Positions 1-7,629 are shown, counted from the stretch's first letter. The stretch is DNA of 21,141 nt from Burkholderiales bacterium (GCA_005800795.1 SYEN01000296.1:1-21141), one strand, 5' to 3'. Notes: a model not told the origin generated them from the sequence alone. Numbers and translations are program-made.

Positions 1-144
1 AAGCACATTCTTTACAACTATCGCGGCGTGTCGAAGTATTATTTCCCGATGTATCTGAAGGAAATCGAATACCGATACAATCACCGCAACGACAACGTTT
101 TTAAGCTTTTCTTGAAACTCTACTTTGGTTACGTTTCGCCATAA
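1..144 (+). CDS. IS1595-family (ISXO2-like) transposase, C-terminal part only
   Basis: The left edge cuts this gene. The readable frame runs from base 1 to a TAA at 142-144 and gives 47 residues. The motif YRGVSKYYFPMYLKEIEYR followed by YNHRND is typical of the C-terminal end of ISXO2-like DDE transposases, where the Glu-rich helix carries the last catalytic acidic residue. The tail ends in YFGYVSP. The enzyme would cut and join DNA at the ends of its own insertion sequence. The stop codon runs directly into an AT-rich repeat (copy A), so that repeat may be the right end of this element or the site where it lies. Family is assigned from memory of the motif; the catalytic core is outside the window. 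Confidence 0.75.
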   Translation, partial: KHILYNYRGVSKYYFPMYLKEIEYRYNHRNDNVFKLFLKLYFGYVSP

Positions 145-176
145 TTACCTATTGTTTTTAAATAATATTTATAAAA
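142..176 (+). repeat. AT-rich junction repeat, copy A
   Basis: T-rich strand reads on plus (TTACCTATTGTTTTTAAAT). It begins at the stop codon of the IS1595-type transposase and separates it from the IS91-like remnant. It is a diverged copy of the core GTAACTATCTGTTTTTA found intact at copies B, D and H. Confidence 0.6.
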
Positions 177-220
177 TGAGCAAAGCCGCCGGCTCGGCCC
201 CGTGCAAAACCAGCCGCCTC

Positions 221-439
221 TCAAGCTGTCTCTACCCCTTCGAACAAATCCACCTGCTTGCGCGCCGTTGCAATCGGCGGCGGTGGATCGAGCCCAATAT
301 GCTTGAGACGGATAGTCTTTCGTTCGCTATCGCCGGGTGCGAGATGTAGCGTGGAGTGGTTCGATGCCCCGCCGCAACCTTTGCAGGCGCGACAGCTGAA
401 ACGACAACGCTCGCAGCAGCGGGCGTGGGCGGGTATTTT
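221..439 (-). pseudogene. IS91-like transposase 3' remnant R1
   Basis: On the minus strand an open frame ends at TGA (221-223). It contains CKGCGG at 368-385, then HSTLHLAPGD, RLKHIGLDPPPPIATARKQ and a terminal VDLFEGVETA. The layout Cys-x-x-CysGG, a short linker, H(I/L)GL, a Pro/Ala/Arg-rich stretch and a final DLFE is that of the extreme C-terminus of IS91-type (Y2 HUH) 'putative transposase' proteins, which nick single-stranded DNA for rolling-circle transposition. The segment that should read like KVIAIIEEPAVI is degenerate here. Remnant R2 (15452-15621) aligns with it through the DPPP...ARK...VDL block and beyond the stop. The HUH catalytic domain is absent, so the copy is dead. The right edge is set at repeat B. 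Confidence 0.6.
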
Positions 440-475
440 CTATTCTAAATAAGTAAATAAAAACAGATAGTTACT
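440..475 (-). repeat. AT-rich junction repeat, copy B
   Basis: The minus strand carries the exact core GTAACTATCTGTTTTTA. It sits between IS91-like remnant R1 on the left and the dnaE2-like fragment on the right, inverted relative to copies A and C. Confidence 0.75.
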
Positions 476-479
476 GAAT

Positions 480-711
480 ATGGCATTTGTTGCTGTAAGC
501 AACGAATACATGCAGCGCAATGCGCTTCCCTTGTTGGCGCCCTACGGATTGCGGGTTACGCGCCCTTTACCCACTATGTTGCTGGTAACCGCGCGATGTG
601 CAGATGCATTTGCGCTCGTGCAAGCCGCTGCAGCATACGCTGACCGCCATTCGCCATGGTGTCACGGTAGCCGCAGCCGGCCATTACATGCGTGCCCGCG
701 AGCGGTGCTAA
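480..711 (+). pseudogene. Fragment resembling error-prone DNA polymerase DnaE2/ImuC (PHP region), frameshifted
   Basis: From 595 a plus frame reads DVQMHLRSCKPLQ, then LTAIRHG, and ends at TAA (709-711). This closely resembles the DnaE2/ImuC segment 'GDVHMHVRSRKPLQD.LTAIR.G' near the end of the PHP domain. The residues just before it (LLVTA, in the frame from 480) match the preceding 'PLVAAG' after one frame change near 593. DnaE2 is the SOS-induced translesion polymerase working with ImuA/ImuB. Only about 75 residues of a protein of over 1000 remain, with a frameshift, so this is a relic. It is bounded by AT-rich repeats B and C. Assignment is by motif memory only. Confidence 0.5.
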
Positions 712-714
712 ATG

Positions 715-750
715 TTTTACAAGTATCTGTTTTTAAACACTTTTTATTCT
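715..750 (+). repeat. AT-rich junction repeat, copy C
   Basis: Plus strand reads AAGTATCTGTTTTTAAAC. It starts four bases after the stop of the dnaE2-like fragment and lies about 55 bp beyond the 3' end of Bug-1. Confidence 0.65.
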
Positions 751-805
751 TCTCAAAAGAGCGTTTATGCCCATGAATTACTTGTTTCCCCCATCCTGCA
801 ACCAA

Positions 806-1789
806 TCACTGTGGCTTGATACTTGCAGCCTTGATGACTTTAGCCCATTTTGCAGTTTCCGAACGAATTAGCTGAGCAAACTCTTCCGGGGTTCCTCCCA
901 CGGGCGTGTATCCCAGAGACATCAGCCGGTCCGCAACCGCCGGTAGCGTCAACGCCTTGCCAATCTCAGCATTCAGGCGCATGACTATGTTTCGTGGAAC
1001 CGCAGCCTGAACCATGTATCCGCTCCACGTTGCAAGCTCAAATCCAGGCAGACCTGATTCATCGACGGTCGGGATTTCCGGCGCAGAGTGCGACCGTTTC
1101 AACGTCGTGACCGCCAACGCACGCACCCGGTTTGCCCTGACATGAGGCAATATCGAAGGCGTATTGTCGCAAACGATATGAATCTGGCCGGCAATCATTT
1201 CGGCAATCGCTTGTTGAATGCCTTTGTAGTTGACCTGCATGATGCGCGTGCCCGTCATCATCTTGAACATTTCAACGGTCAAAACATTCGTTGTGCCGCC
1301 ACCCGTGCTGCCGTACAACAACTTGTCCGGATTCGCCTTGGCATGAGCGATCAGATCGCGCACCGACCGAACCGGCAATGACGGTGTAACCGTGAGGATG
1401 TTCGAGCCTGTGTGCTGCCGGATCACAGCCTGAAAATCCCTCTCGGTATCATAAGGAAGCTTTGCATAAACGCCGGGATTGGTTGAGAAGGGAAAAATCG
1501 CGGCCCCCACGGTGTGCCCGTCCGGGGGAGCCTTGGCGATCATGTCGAAACCGAGAACGCCACTTGCGCCGGGGCGATTGTCTATCACCACTTGCTGGTT
1601 CATCTGCTGAGTCAATTCGTTGCCGATCAGTCGCGCCGTGATGTCAGGTGCTCCTCCAGGCGCAGAGGGAACGATCAGGCGTATGGGCCTCACGGGATAA
1701 TTTTGCGCAACCGCCCAGTTTGCCGGACCAAGCGTACATACCGCGATAGTGACAAGTCGAAAGCAAGAACTGCCGAGGCTTTCAGCCAT
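806..1789 (-). CDS. Bug-1: Bug/TctC-family periplasmic solute-binding protein
   Basis: A 327-residue secreted receptor of the tripartite tricarboxylate transporter type. A hydrophobic leader (about residues 11-27, ending AVAQ) precedes the family opening NYPVRPIRLIV and the ligand-loop motif PGGAPD at 44-49. Further family marks are LLYGSTGGG, VNYKG (usually VPYKG) and the late GLPGFELATWSGY. Length fits the usual 320-330. I start at ATG 1789 because a GGAGG at 1796-1800 sits six bases upstream; a TTG two codons earlier lies too close to it. It would bind a small carboxylate or related ligand; the ligand cannot be predicted. No TctA/TctB lies nearby. It is transcribed away from the decayed Bug-2 operon. 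Confidence 0.93.
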   Translation of the reverse strand: MAESLGSSCFRLVTIAVCTLGPANWAVAQNYPVRPIRLIVPSAPGGAPDITARLIGNELTQQMNQQVVIDNRPGASGVLGFDMIAKAPPDGHTVGAAIFPFSTNPGVYAKLPYDTERDFQAVIRQHTGSNILTVTPSLPVRSVRDLIAHAKANPDKLLYGSTGGGTTNVLTVEMFKMMTGTRIMQVNYKGIQQAIAEMIAGQIHIVCDNTPSILPHVRANRVRALAVTTLKRSHSAPEIPTVDESGLPGFELATWSGYMVQAAVPRNIVMRLNAEIGKALTLPAVADRLMSLGYTPVGGTPEEFAQLIRSETAKWAKVIKAASIKPQ

Positions 1790-2219
1790 TTTCAACCTCC
1801 TCAGGAAACACTCTTATGAGTCGAAACTCCATTCAGGGACAGGATTTTCAAATTCCTTTCTTGCATAACTCCGACTGTATCCAGGCCCCACCAGCCGGTC
1901 TATCATGCCTGATTCGCAACGCCACCGCCTGTCCCACAAATCCCACAAGATCATCTCTCACCAAAAGCCGCCAAATCCATGACTTTGTGTACCACCGGGG
2001 TGGCCTCTTTTGCAAACATCTTCGTCGATTACGGATGAACGCGACAAGGGTACCGCGCGCAGCCATCGCAGATGACCTGCTAGACGCCGTGGACGAGCAG
2101 GGTCTGACTACTGCGCGACGGGCGAAATTTCAGACGCTACTCGCGCAAGGCCGTACGCGCAGGAACCTGCGTGGTTTTCTCGGTTGACCACACGGCGGCG
2201 CTGGAATACATTGAATATT
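1790..2219. other. Divergent intergenic region with a possible small ORF or gene fragment
   Basis: This separates divergent Bug-1 and Bug-2. The left part shows only the Shine-Dalgarno of Bug-1. At 2035-2187 (plus) an ATG frame of 50 residues, ending GRTRRNLRGFLG, has GC-rich third positions and a helix-like stretch (DDLLDAVDEQGLTTARRAK). It may be the tail of a lost gene. I do not recognise the family and see no ribosome-binding site. No convincing promoter was found. Confidence 0.3.
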
Positions 2220-3221
2220 ATGCAAAAAAATCACGTGCACCCAGCTGTGCGGCCCATGGTTGTAAGGGCAGTTGTTTGTTGCGCCGTGCCTTTGCTTGCC
2301 GCAGGCGCGCAGGCCTAGGAAAAATATCCGGATCGACCCATTCGCCTGTTGGTGCCATTTGCGGCGGGTGCCTCCACGGACATCATTGCACGCAAGCTGG
2401 GAGTACGGCTGACGCCGGTGTTGGGCCAGATGATCGTGGTCGAAAACAGGACGGGGGCATCGGGCACCATCGCCACGCATGACGTGGCGCGCTCGAAGCC
2501 GGATGGCCATACACTGATACTCGGCACGATTTCGACGCACATTCTCAATCCGCTGACGATGAAGAACATTCCGTACGATCCACTCAAGGATTTGTCGCAT
2601 GTGCACTTGTTAGGCACCAGTACCACGTCGGTGACTGTGCATCCCACGGTGGCGCGCACATTGCCGGAGCTGGTCAAGCGCGTAAAGGCCATGCCCGGCA
2701 AATATGCTTATGGCTCGACCGGGCAAGGCGGCATCATTCACCTTGCAGGCGAGTTGTTCAAGCTCAGAGCGGGCGGGCTCGACATTGTCCACGTACCGTA
2801 TCGCGGCAGCGGTGCGAGCCTGACCGACGTGGTGGCAGGGCAGATTCCGATTGTGATGATGGCGCTGGGAACGGCCATGCCGTATCACCGCGCAGGCAAG
2901 TTGCGTGCGCTGGCGGCTTTCAGCGAAAAGCGTTCACAGGTGGCCATGGAAATACCGACACTGGCCGAGTTCGGCATTCCCGCGGTGGCCTACTCTTGCG
3001 TGCTGCTGAGCGGCGCGGCAGGCACGCCCAAACACATCATCGATCAGTTGCACCAGGCCGTGTCGAAGCAGATGCAGGACGATGCGTTTCAAAAAGACTT
3101 GCTGACAGCCGGCTTCGACCCCGTGCCCGATTCCAGTCCGCAACGCGCAACGCAGTTTATACGAGATGAATTCGCCCAATGGGGGCCGATTGTAAAAGCC
3201 ACGGGCATCACCGCGGAGTAG
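2220..3221 (+). pseudogene. Bug-2: Bug/TctC-family solute-binding protein with an in-frame TAG
   Basis: Reading from ATG 2220 gives a signal peptide (residues 1-32, ending AAGAQA), then TAG at 2316-2318 (codon 33), then EKYPDRPIRLLVPF and the rest of a normal Bug protein to TAG 3219-3221. Without the stop it would have 333 codons, in the family range. Family marks include AGASTD at codons 49-54, YAYGSTGQGG, HVPYRGSG and a terminal WGPIVKATGI. Bug proteins usually read AQAQ-(x)YP at this point, so a CAG-to-TAG change at 2316 is the simplest history. Any restart downstream (for example TTG 2349) would lack the export signal. The gene leads an apparent operon with the SDR 21 bases downstream, which carries the same kind of lesion. 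Confidence 0.85.
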
Positions 3222-3242
3222 CGACAATCAGGGGAGTAACGT

Positions 3243-4031
3243 ATGGGCAGGCTGGACGGCAAGGTGGCATTCATTACCGGTGCGGGCGCGGGGATTGCGA
3301 AGGCCGCGGCGCTATTGTTTGCGCGAGAAGGCGCGCGCGTGGCACTCATTGAACTGAATGCGGAAGCGGGTACGAACGTGCAGGCCGCAGTACACGCTCA
3401 AGGCGGCGACGCCTTGTTTGTTCAGACCGACGTGACGCAGGTGGATTCGGTCAGGCTGGCGATGGAACGCACGGTGGCGCAGTTTGGCGCGCTCCACGTG
3501 ATTGTCAATTGTGCGGGCGGTTCGACGCAGCAAGATTACCCCGTGCACGAGATGGACATCGACAACTGGCACAAGACCATCGCCTTGAATCTGTTTCATC
3601 CGTTCCTCACCTGCAAGTTTGGCATACCGCATTTGATACAGGCGGGCGGCGGCTCAATCATCAACTTTGCATCGTCGCTGGGCATGGTGGGGTCGGTGAA
3701 ACCCGCGTATGCCGCTTCCAAGGGGGGTATTGTGGCGTTTACGCGCACGCTGGCTGCCCAGTACGCGTAATATGGCATACGCGCCAACGCCATCGCGCTC
3801 GGCGTGGTGCGCAGTGAGCGGCAATTGAAGCGCTGGGAAGATCCCAATGGCGAGAAGACCCCGCAGCGGCTGGCCTACGACAATCTCAAAAAGCTCTATC
3901 CGTTTTCGGTTTCGGAACCGGAACAAATTGCAGCGCTTGCATTGTTTCTCGCCTCGAATGAGTCGGCCATGATGACGGGTGCCACCGTACCTGCGGATGG
4001 TGGCAAATCAACCTATTTGAAGGTGCAGTAA
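3243..4031 (+). pseudogene. Short-chain dehydrogenase/reductase with an in-frame TAA
   Basis: An SDR that would oxidise or reduce an alcohol/ketone pair with NAD(P)(H). Start ATG 3243 follows GGGGAG with good spacing. Visible marks: Rossmann motif TGAGAGIA from residue 12, NCAG (usually NNAG) at 89-92, Ser144/145 in INFASS, and Tyr156-x-x-x-Lys160 in YAASK. TAA at 3768-3770 (codon 176) interrupts the frame just after LAAQYA; the same frame continues YGIRANAIALG, a typical SDR strand, through to PADGGKSTYLKVQ and TAA 4029-4031 (262 residues in all). A Gln or Lys codon changed to TAA would explain this. The truncated product keeps the catalytic residues but loses the substrate loop and C-terminal strand. 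Probably inactive. Cotranscribed with Bug-2. Confidence 0.85.
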
Positions 4032-4039
4032 TACCATTG

Positions 4040-4399
4040 ATTTTTCGCGTGCAGCCCGGATGGTTCGCTCACCACCCACGAGTTGTTGTCTGAAGGCCCG
4101 ATGCAGTATGACGACTCGGTGCTGACGGGCAGACGCGACCTTTTAGGTGTGGCGCGTAATGCGACGGATCCCGCCGCTCAGATTGCCGCAGTCAACATGG
4201 GCGCACCATCGCTACCAACGCCATGCTCGAACGCAAGGGCTGGCCCACAGCGATATTTATCACATGCGCGTTTCGCTACCCATTGCGTATCGGGTATCAG
4301 AACCGGCCTTGCATTTTTGATCGGCATATGGTGCTGCCGGAGATGCTCTACATCGCCGTGCATGAGACCGATGAACGCCTCAGAATTTCCCCCTTTTAA
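4040..4399 (+). pseudogene. Hydantoinase/oxoprolinase A (HyuA-type) N-terminal fragment, frameshifted
   Basis: Two frames joined by a one-base loss near 4203 reproduce the N-terminal region of HyuA-type ATP-dependent hydantoinase subunits. The first part reads SPDGSLTTHELLSEGPMQYDD and ends VNMG; the second, from 4205, reads TIATNAMLERKGW, FRYPLRIGYQNRP, then MLYIAVHETDERL. This matches the family motif 'GTTIATNA(L/M)LER.G' followed by 'GF.. L.IG.QNRP'. The first 15 or so residues (the GGTFTD loop) are missing. The right end breaks off after DERLR, where the frame runs into AT-rich repeat D and stops at TAA 4397-4399. The intact family opens cyclic amides such as 5-oxoproline or hydantoins. 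It probably belonged to the same lost operon as Bug-2 and the SDR. Confidence 0.75.
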
Positions 4400-4425
4400 A
4401 TAATTCAATAAAAACAGATAGTTAC
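4394..4425 (-). repeat. AT-rich junction repeat, copy D
   Basis: Minus strand carries the exact core GTAACTATCTGTTTTTA followed by TTGAATTATTTAAAA. It marks the breakpoint of the hydantoinase-A fragment, whose terminal TAA lies inside the repeat. Confidence 0.75.
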
Positions 4426-4607
4426 ATGAAAGCACAAGGCTGGACTTTTTACCCGCGCGGCTCAATGCATTGGAAGAATATCGTTAGATTTTTGTTTTCT
4501 TTGCGAAGACAAAATGTATGAATACAAAACTCAGACTCGTTTGTGTAACCGGAAACTCCATACTCGTACCCTTTGATTTGGTTGCGCAAACGCGTAGCTC
4601 GACCTTT
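4426..4607. other. Gap between repeat D and the REP pair
   Basis: No gene is recognised. A short plus frame ending LDFLPARLNALEEYR before TAG near 4487 could be the last residues of a lost protein, but it is too short to assign. Confidence 0.25.
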
Positions 4608-4668
4608 GCCCGTAGGGAGCGAAGCGCAATACGGGAACCTGTATCGCGCTTCGCTGCATACAACCTAC
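4608..4668. repeat. Pair of inverted REP-like palindromes
   Basis: 4608-4636 reads GCCCGTA...GAAGCGCAATACGGG, and 4638-4668 carries the same type in the opposite orientation (minus strand GTAGGTTGTATGCAGCGAAG). Both resemble the widespread 'TAGCCCG(T/G)A..AGCG.AGCG.A.T(A/C)CGGG' extragenic palindromes. A head-to-head pair is the arrangement of a REPIN unit mobilised by a RAYT (TnpA-REP) transposase; no RAYT is in the window. A single related copy follows the MFS gene at 5986. Confidence 0.65.
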
Positions 4669-4696
4669 CCATGCCACATAATCCCCGCTTCCTCAC

Positions 4697-5989
4697 ATGA
4701 CCCCGCCACTGCTGATCGCCTGGTTCCAGCGGCGGGGCATCTATTACGGCTGGGTGATCGTGGCCGTGATGTTTGTCACCCTGTTCGTGTCACTGGGGTT
4801 TCGCTTCTCGTTCGGCGTCTACTACTCCGCCATTCTCGACGAAACCGGCTGGAAGCGCGCGGACACGGCAAGTGTGGTGTCCGCCGCCATGATCATCTAT
4901 GCCTTCACGGCGGCGCTCGCCGGCTACCTGTTCGACCGCCTGGGCGCTCGCGTGGTGTTCACCTTTGGCGCGCTGTGCATGGGCGCGGGGTTGATGCTCT
5001 GCGCCAGCGTCGAAACACTCGCCGGGCTGACCCTGGTCTATGGCGTCATGCTGGGCCTAAGTTATGCCATGCTGGGCTTCATTCCGCACATGGCCATTGT
5101 GCCGCGATGGTTTGTGCAACAGCGGGGCCTCGCCTCTGCGCTAACGCTCGCGGGCGTGGGGCTGGGCTCGCTCGCCATCGCTGCCATCAGCGCAGAATTG
5201 ATCGCGCGTATTGGCTGGCGTGAAACGCTGTGGTGGTTCGGCGCCGCCGCGATGGTGGTACTGATTCCTCTCAACGTACTGTTTCACCGCCATTCCGCCG
5301 GGGCCGTAGGTCTTGCGCACGACGGTACGTCACGCGAACCTGCCGCGCAGGCCGCGCCCGAACCGCACGGCACGACCATCCGCGAAGCGCTGCGAGAACC
5401 CGCATTCTGGCTGCTCGCGCTGGCTGTCGCCGCGACCGGCGTGTGCACCATGGTGATCGTCGTGCACCAGACGCGCATGCTGGTGGACATGGGGTACAGC
5501 CTGACGCTCGCCTCGCTGATCTTCGGCGTGCAGGGCGTGCTGCGCGCTGGCGGCGGCCTGATCTGGGGGCCCGTCTCCGACCGCATCGGCCGCTCGTCCT
5601 GCGTCGTCCTCATCTGCGCCATCAGCCTCGTGGGCTTGGCATTGCTGTGGTTTGCGTCGCTGCTGCCGCCGGAAGCGCACGGCTTGAGGATCGCGCTACT
5701 CGCGGGCTATCTACTCACCTACGGCATCGGCTTTAACGGCATCTCCCCGGTATATGCGTCTGCCGTCTCGGACCGGTTTTCAGGCAAGAACCTCGGCACC
5801 ATCCTAGGCCTGCTCGACTTGGGCTTTGGCCTCGGCGCGGCACTCGGACCGTGGTGGGCGGGCTGGATGTTTGACCGCTACGGCAACTACAGCAGCGTCA
5901 TCCTGGCCGTCGCAATGTGCGTAGTGATTACCGGCTACGGGCTGTGGGCGGCGACGCGTAAACGAGCACAGGTTCAGGGAGATTCGTAG
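4697..5989 (+). CDS. MFS transporter, oxalate/formate or monocarboxylate carrier type
   Basis: A 430-residue inner-membrane carrier with about twelve hydrophobic segments, six before and six after a hydrophilic centre (about residues 200-235). GIYYGWVIVAVMF and FSFGVYYSAILDETGW near the start resemble the monocarboxylate/oxalate-formate branch of the major facilitator superfamily. The loop YLFDRLGARVV (after helix 2) and its repeat-half counterpart GPVSDRIGRSS match the MFS D-R-x-G-R signature. It likely exchanges or imports a small organic anion with protons; substrate unknown. ATG 4697 is the first start that keeps the leader short, but no clear Shine-Dalgarno precedes it. REP-like sequences lie on both sides, and its stop TAG (5987-5989) forms the first bases of the right copy. 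Confidence 0.9.
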   Translation: MTPPLLIAWFQRRGIYYGWVIVAVMFVTLFVSLGFRFSFGVYYSAILDETGWKRADTASVVSAAMIIYAFTAALAGYLFDRLGARVVFTFGALCMGAGLMLCASVETLAGLTLVYGVMLGLSYAMLGFIPHMAIVPRWFVQQRGLASALTLAGVGLGSLAIAAISAELIARIGWRETLWWFGAAAMVVLIPLNVLFHRHSAGAVGLAHDGTSREPAAQAAPEPHGTTIREALREPAFWLLALAVAATGVCTMVIVVHQTRMLVDMGYSLTLASLIFGVQGVLRAGGGLIWGPVSDRIGRSSCVVLICAISLVGLALLWFASLLPPEAHGLRIALLAGYLLTYGIGFNGISPVYASAVSDRFSGKNLGTILGLLDLGFGLGAALGPWWAGWMFDRYGNYSSVILAVAMCVVITGYGLWAATRKRAQVQGDS

Positions 5990-6019
5990 CCCGTACGAAG
6001 CGTAGCGCTATACGGGTTG
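5986..6019 (+). repeat. REP-like palindrome, single copy
   Basis: GTAGCCCGTACGAAGCGTAG followed by CGCTATACGGG forms an imperfect hairpin immediately at the end of the MFS gene, with CCCGTA pairing to TACGGG. It may protect the 3' end of the transcript or end transcription. Confidence 0.65.
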
Positions 6020-6151
6020 AGCTTGCTCGAAGTGAGCCTCCTTTCTGATTGGGTGCCGGTGCGGCTCTTCGCACTATTGACACGCGCCGCGACGTGCTCG
6101 TCGATTTTATCGGCGGCATCCGCGGGCAGGCGGAGTAGTCTCGTACCAGAC

Positions 6152-7138
6152 TCAATCCGGTTGATAACCGGAAATTTTTACCGCCAGGGCAAATTTATCG
6201 AGGTAAGCATTTAACCTCGCACTTGCTTCTGCCGCACTGGAGCCAATTGAAACCAGCCCGCTCGACGCGAGCTTGCTCCGCACATCGGGCAGTCTCACGA
6301 TACGGCTTAGCTCAACGGTCAAAAATTCCGCGACATCCTTGGGCGTGCCGGTGGGCACGGCAGCCGCCGTCCAGCCCGACACGTCAAAGCCCTTAAAGCC
6401 AGATTCTGCAACCGTCGGCACATCGGGCACGTCCGCCAAGCGCGAAGCGCCAGTAACGGCCAGCATTCTGAGTTTCCCACCATTCACCAGCGGGCGCGTG
6501 CCGGCGACCGAATCCCACAGCACTTGCACGCGGCCATTGACCACATCCGGGTGCGCCGACGGGCCGCCTTTATACGGCACATGCAGCACGTCGACGCCTG
6601 CCTCATGTGACAACAACGCGATGCCCAGATGCGCCAACGTACCCGCGCCATACGAGGCAAAACTCACTTTCGCCGGCTGCTTTTTAGCCAAGGCAATGAT
6701 ATCGACCACCGTGCGCCCACTGAAGCCCGCGCCCGCCACGATGCATTGCGGGATCTCCGCGAGCAAGGCACGCATCGAGAAATCCTTGCGAGGGTTGTAG
6801 CCCAGGTTTAGCCGCGTGTTCGGTGCAACGGTAAGTTCCGTGCTGGCGGCAATCGCGATGGTATAACCATCAGGGGTCGCCTTGGCGACATACGCCGCAC
6901 CCAACACTGCACCGGCGCCGGAACGATTGACGATCACCACCGGTTGCCCGGTGCGCTCGCGCAACTTGTCTCCGATCACCCTCGCTGCCAGATCCGTACC
7001 GCTGCCCGGTGGGAAACTCACCAGAAATTGGATGGGTTTCGATGGGAACGTTTGCGCAGCCACAGCGCCGCATAACGCAAACAGCGCGGCGGATAGCGCC
7101 AAGGCCAGTAGCCGCACAGGCTTGTTGTGATGATTCAT
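6152..7138 (-). CDS. Bug-3: Bug/TctC-family periplasmic solute-binding protein
   Basis: A 328-residue exported receptor. Start ATG 7138 is chosen because GAGGAG at 7146-7151 lies seven bases upstream; a longer frame to 7183 adds residues without a ribosome site. The leader is hydrophobic from residue 8 to 28 (cleavage near VAAQT). The ligand loop reads PPGSGTD at 43-49 rather than the usual PGGxxD. Other marks are APDGY-like ATPDGYTIAI, VSFASYGAGT, HVPYKGG and GGKLRMLAVTG. It is convergent with the MFS gene, so the two could serve related substrates but are not one operon. The upstream region contains a TATAAT box (7183-7188) and AT-rich repeat E. Confidence 0.93.
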   Translation of the reverse strand: MNHHNKPVRLLALALSAALFALCGAVAAQTFPSKPIQFLVSFPPGSGTDLAARVIGDKLRERTGQPVVIVNRSGAGAVLGAAYVAKATPDGYTIAIAASTELTVAPNTRLNLGYNPRKDFSMRALLAEIPQCIVAGAGFSGRTVVDIIALAKKQPAKVSFASYGAGTLAHLGIALLSHEAGVDVLHVPYKGGPSAHPDVVNGRVQVLWDSVAGTRPLVNGGKLRMLAVTGASRLADVPDVPTVAESGFKGFDVSGWTAAAVPTGTPKDVAEFLTVELSRIVRLPDVRSKLASSGLVSIGSSAAEASARLNAYLDKFALAVKISGYQPD

Positions 7139-7182
7139 GGGTGGGCTCCTCAGCCGTATATCGATAAACACGATTGCTACCA

Positions 7183-7188
7183 ATTATA
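7183..7188 (-). promoter_or_regulatory. Candidate -10 box for Bug-3
   Basis: Minus strand reads TATAAT, a perfect sigma-70 -10 hexamer 45 bases upstream of the Bug-3 start. Repeat E would cover the -35 position, where no good hexamer is visible. Confidence 0.3.
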
Positions 7189-7195
7189 AAACAGA

Positions 7196-7229
7196 AATCA
7201 TAAATTATCTATTAAAAACAATAACTTAC
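7196..7229 (-). repeat. AT-rich junction repeat, copy E
   Basis: Minus strand reads GTAAGTTATTGTTTTTAATA, two or three changes from the core. It lies just upstream of the likely Bug-3 promoter and separates Bug-3 from IS91-like remnant R3. Confidence 0.6.
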
Positions 7230-7365
7230 AATAATCATTTATCTATGGAAAATTGCGGTCACCAGGGGCACCGTGCAAATCCCTTAAACACGACCACGCT
7301 TTCTGCGCACTGGTACATTGCTTGAATTGAATACTTCTGGCCTTGTCTGTGAGCAGCCTACATCA

Positions 7366-7382
7366 CTCTACCGGTCCGGTAG
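7366..7382. repeat. Perfect hairpin downstream of IS91-like remnant R3
   Basis: TCTACCGG-T-CCGGTAGA is a perfect stem with a single central base, 18 bases beyond the stop of R3. Remnants R1 and R2 have related but decayed sequence at the same offset (GGTTTT...CCGGGGCCG). In IS91-like elements the replication-origin end (oriIS) lies downstream of the transposase and carries such a hairpin. Confidence 0.45.
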
Positions 7383-7399
7383 AAACCGTCTCTGCTTGC

Positions 7400-7546
7400 T
7401 CAAGTCCCCTCAAACAATTCCAGTTGCCACTTGGCGGGTGCAACACAAGGCGGCAGTGTCAACCTCGAATGCGGGAGGTTCTTTTCGATCACCGCCGGTT
7501 CTTCTATCACCGCGATGAGCCTTGGGTTGCTGCTGACCCCTTGGAT
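7400..7546 (-). pseudogene. IS91-like transposase 3' remnant R3
   Basis: An uninterrupted minus frame ends at TGA (7400-7402). It reads PRLIAVIEEPAVIEK, then LPHSRLTLPP, and finishes AKWQLELFEGT. The block (K/R)xIAxIEEPAVIxK with a terminal (D/E)LFE is the hallmark end of IS91-type 'putative transposase' proteins. About 48 codons remain and a stop closes the frame at 7547, so only the 3' end survives. It differs more from R1 and R2 than they do from each other, suggesting a separate or older insertion. Confidence 0.6.
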
Positions 7547-7629
7547 TTATTTCATTGAATTCGAGCCGTCCCCAGTACTACTCATCTGCGAAGAATTTAT
7601 TTCAATTCTCCGTGGGTTCCCCCGGAAAA

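Noticed and set aside
2316..3770. Translational recoding of TAG and TAA as Gln
   Set aside because: Two different stop codons are involved, normal genes here end with TAG, TAA and TGA, and the neighbouring hydantoinase fragment is plainly decayed. Pseudogene formation is simpler.
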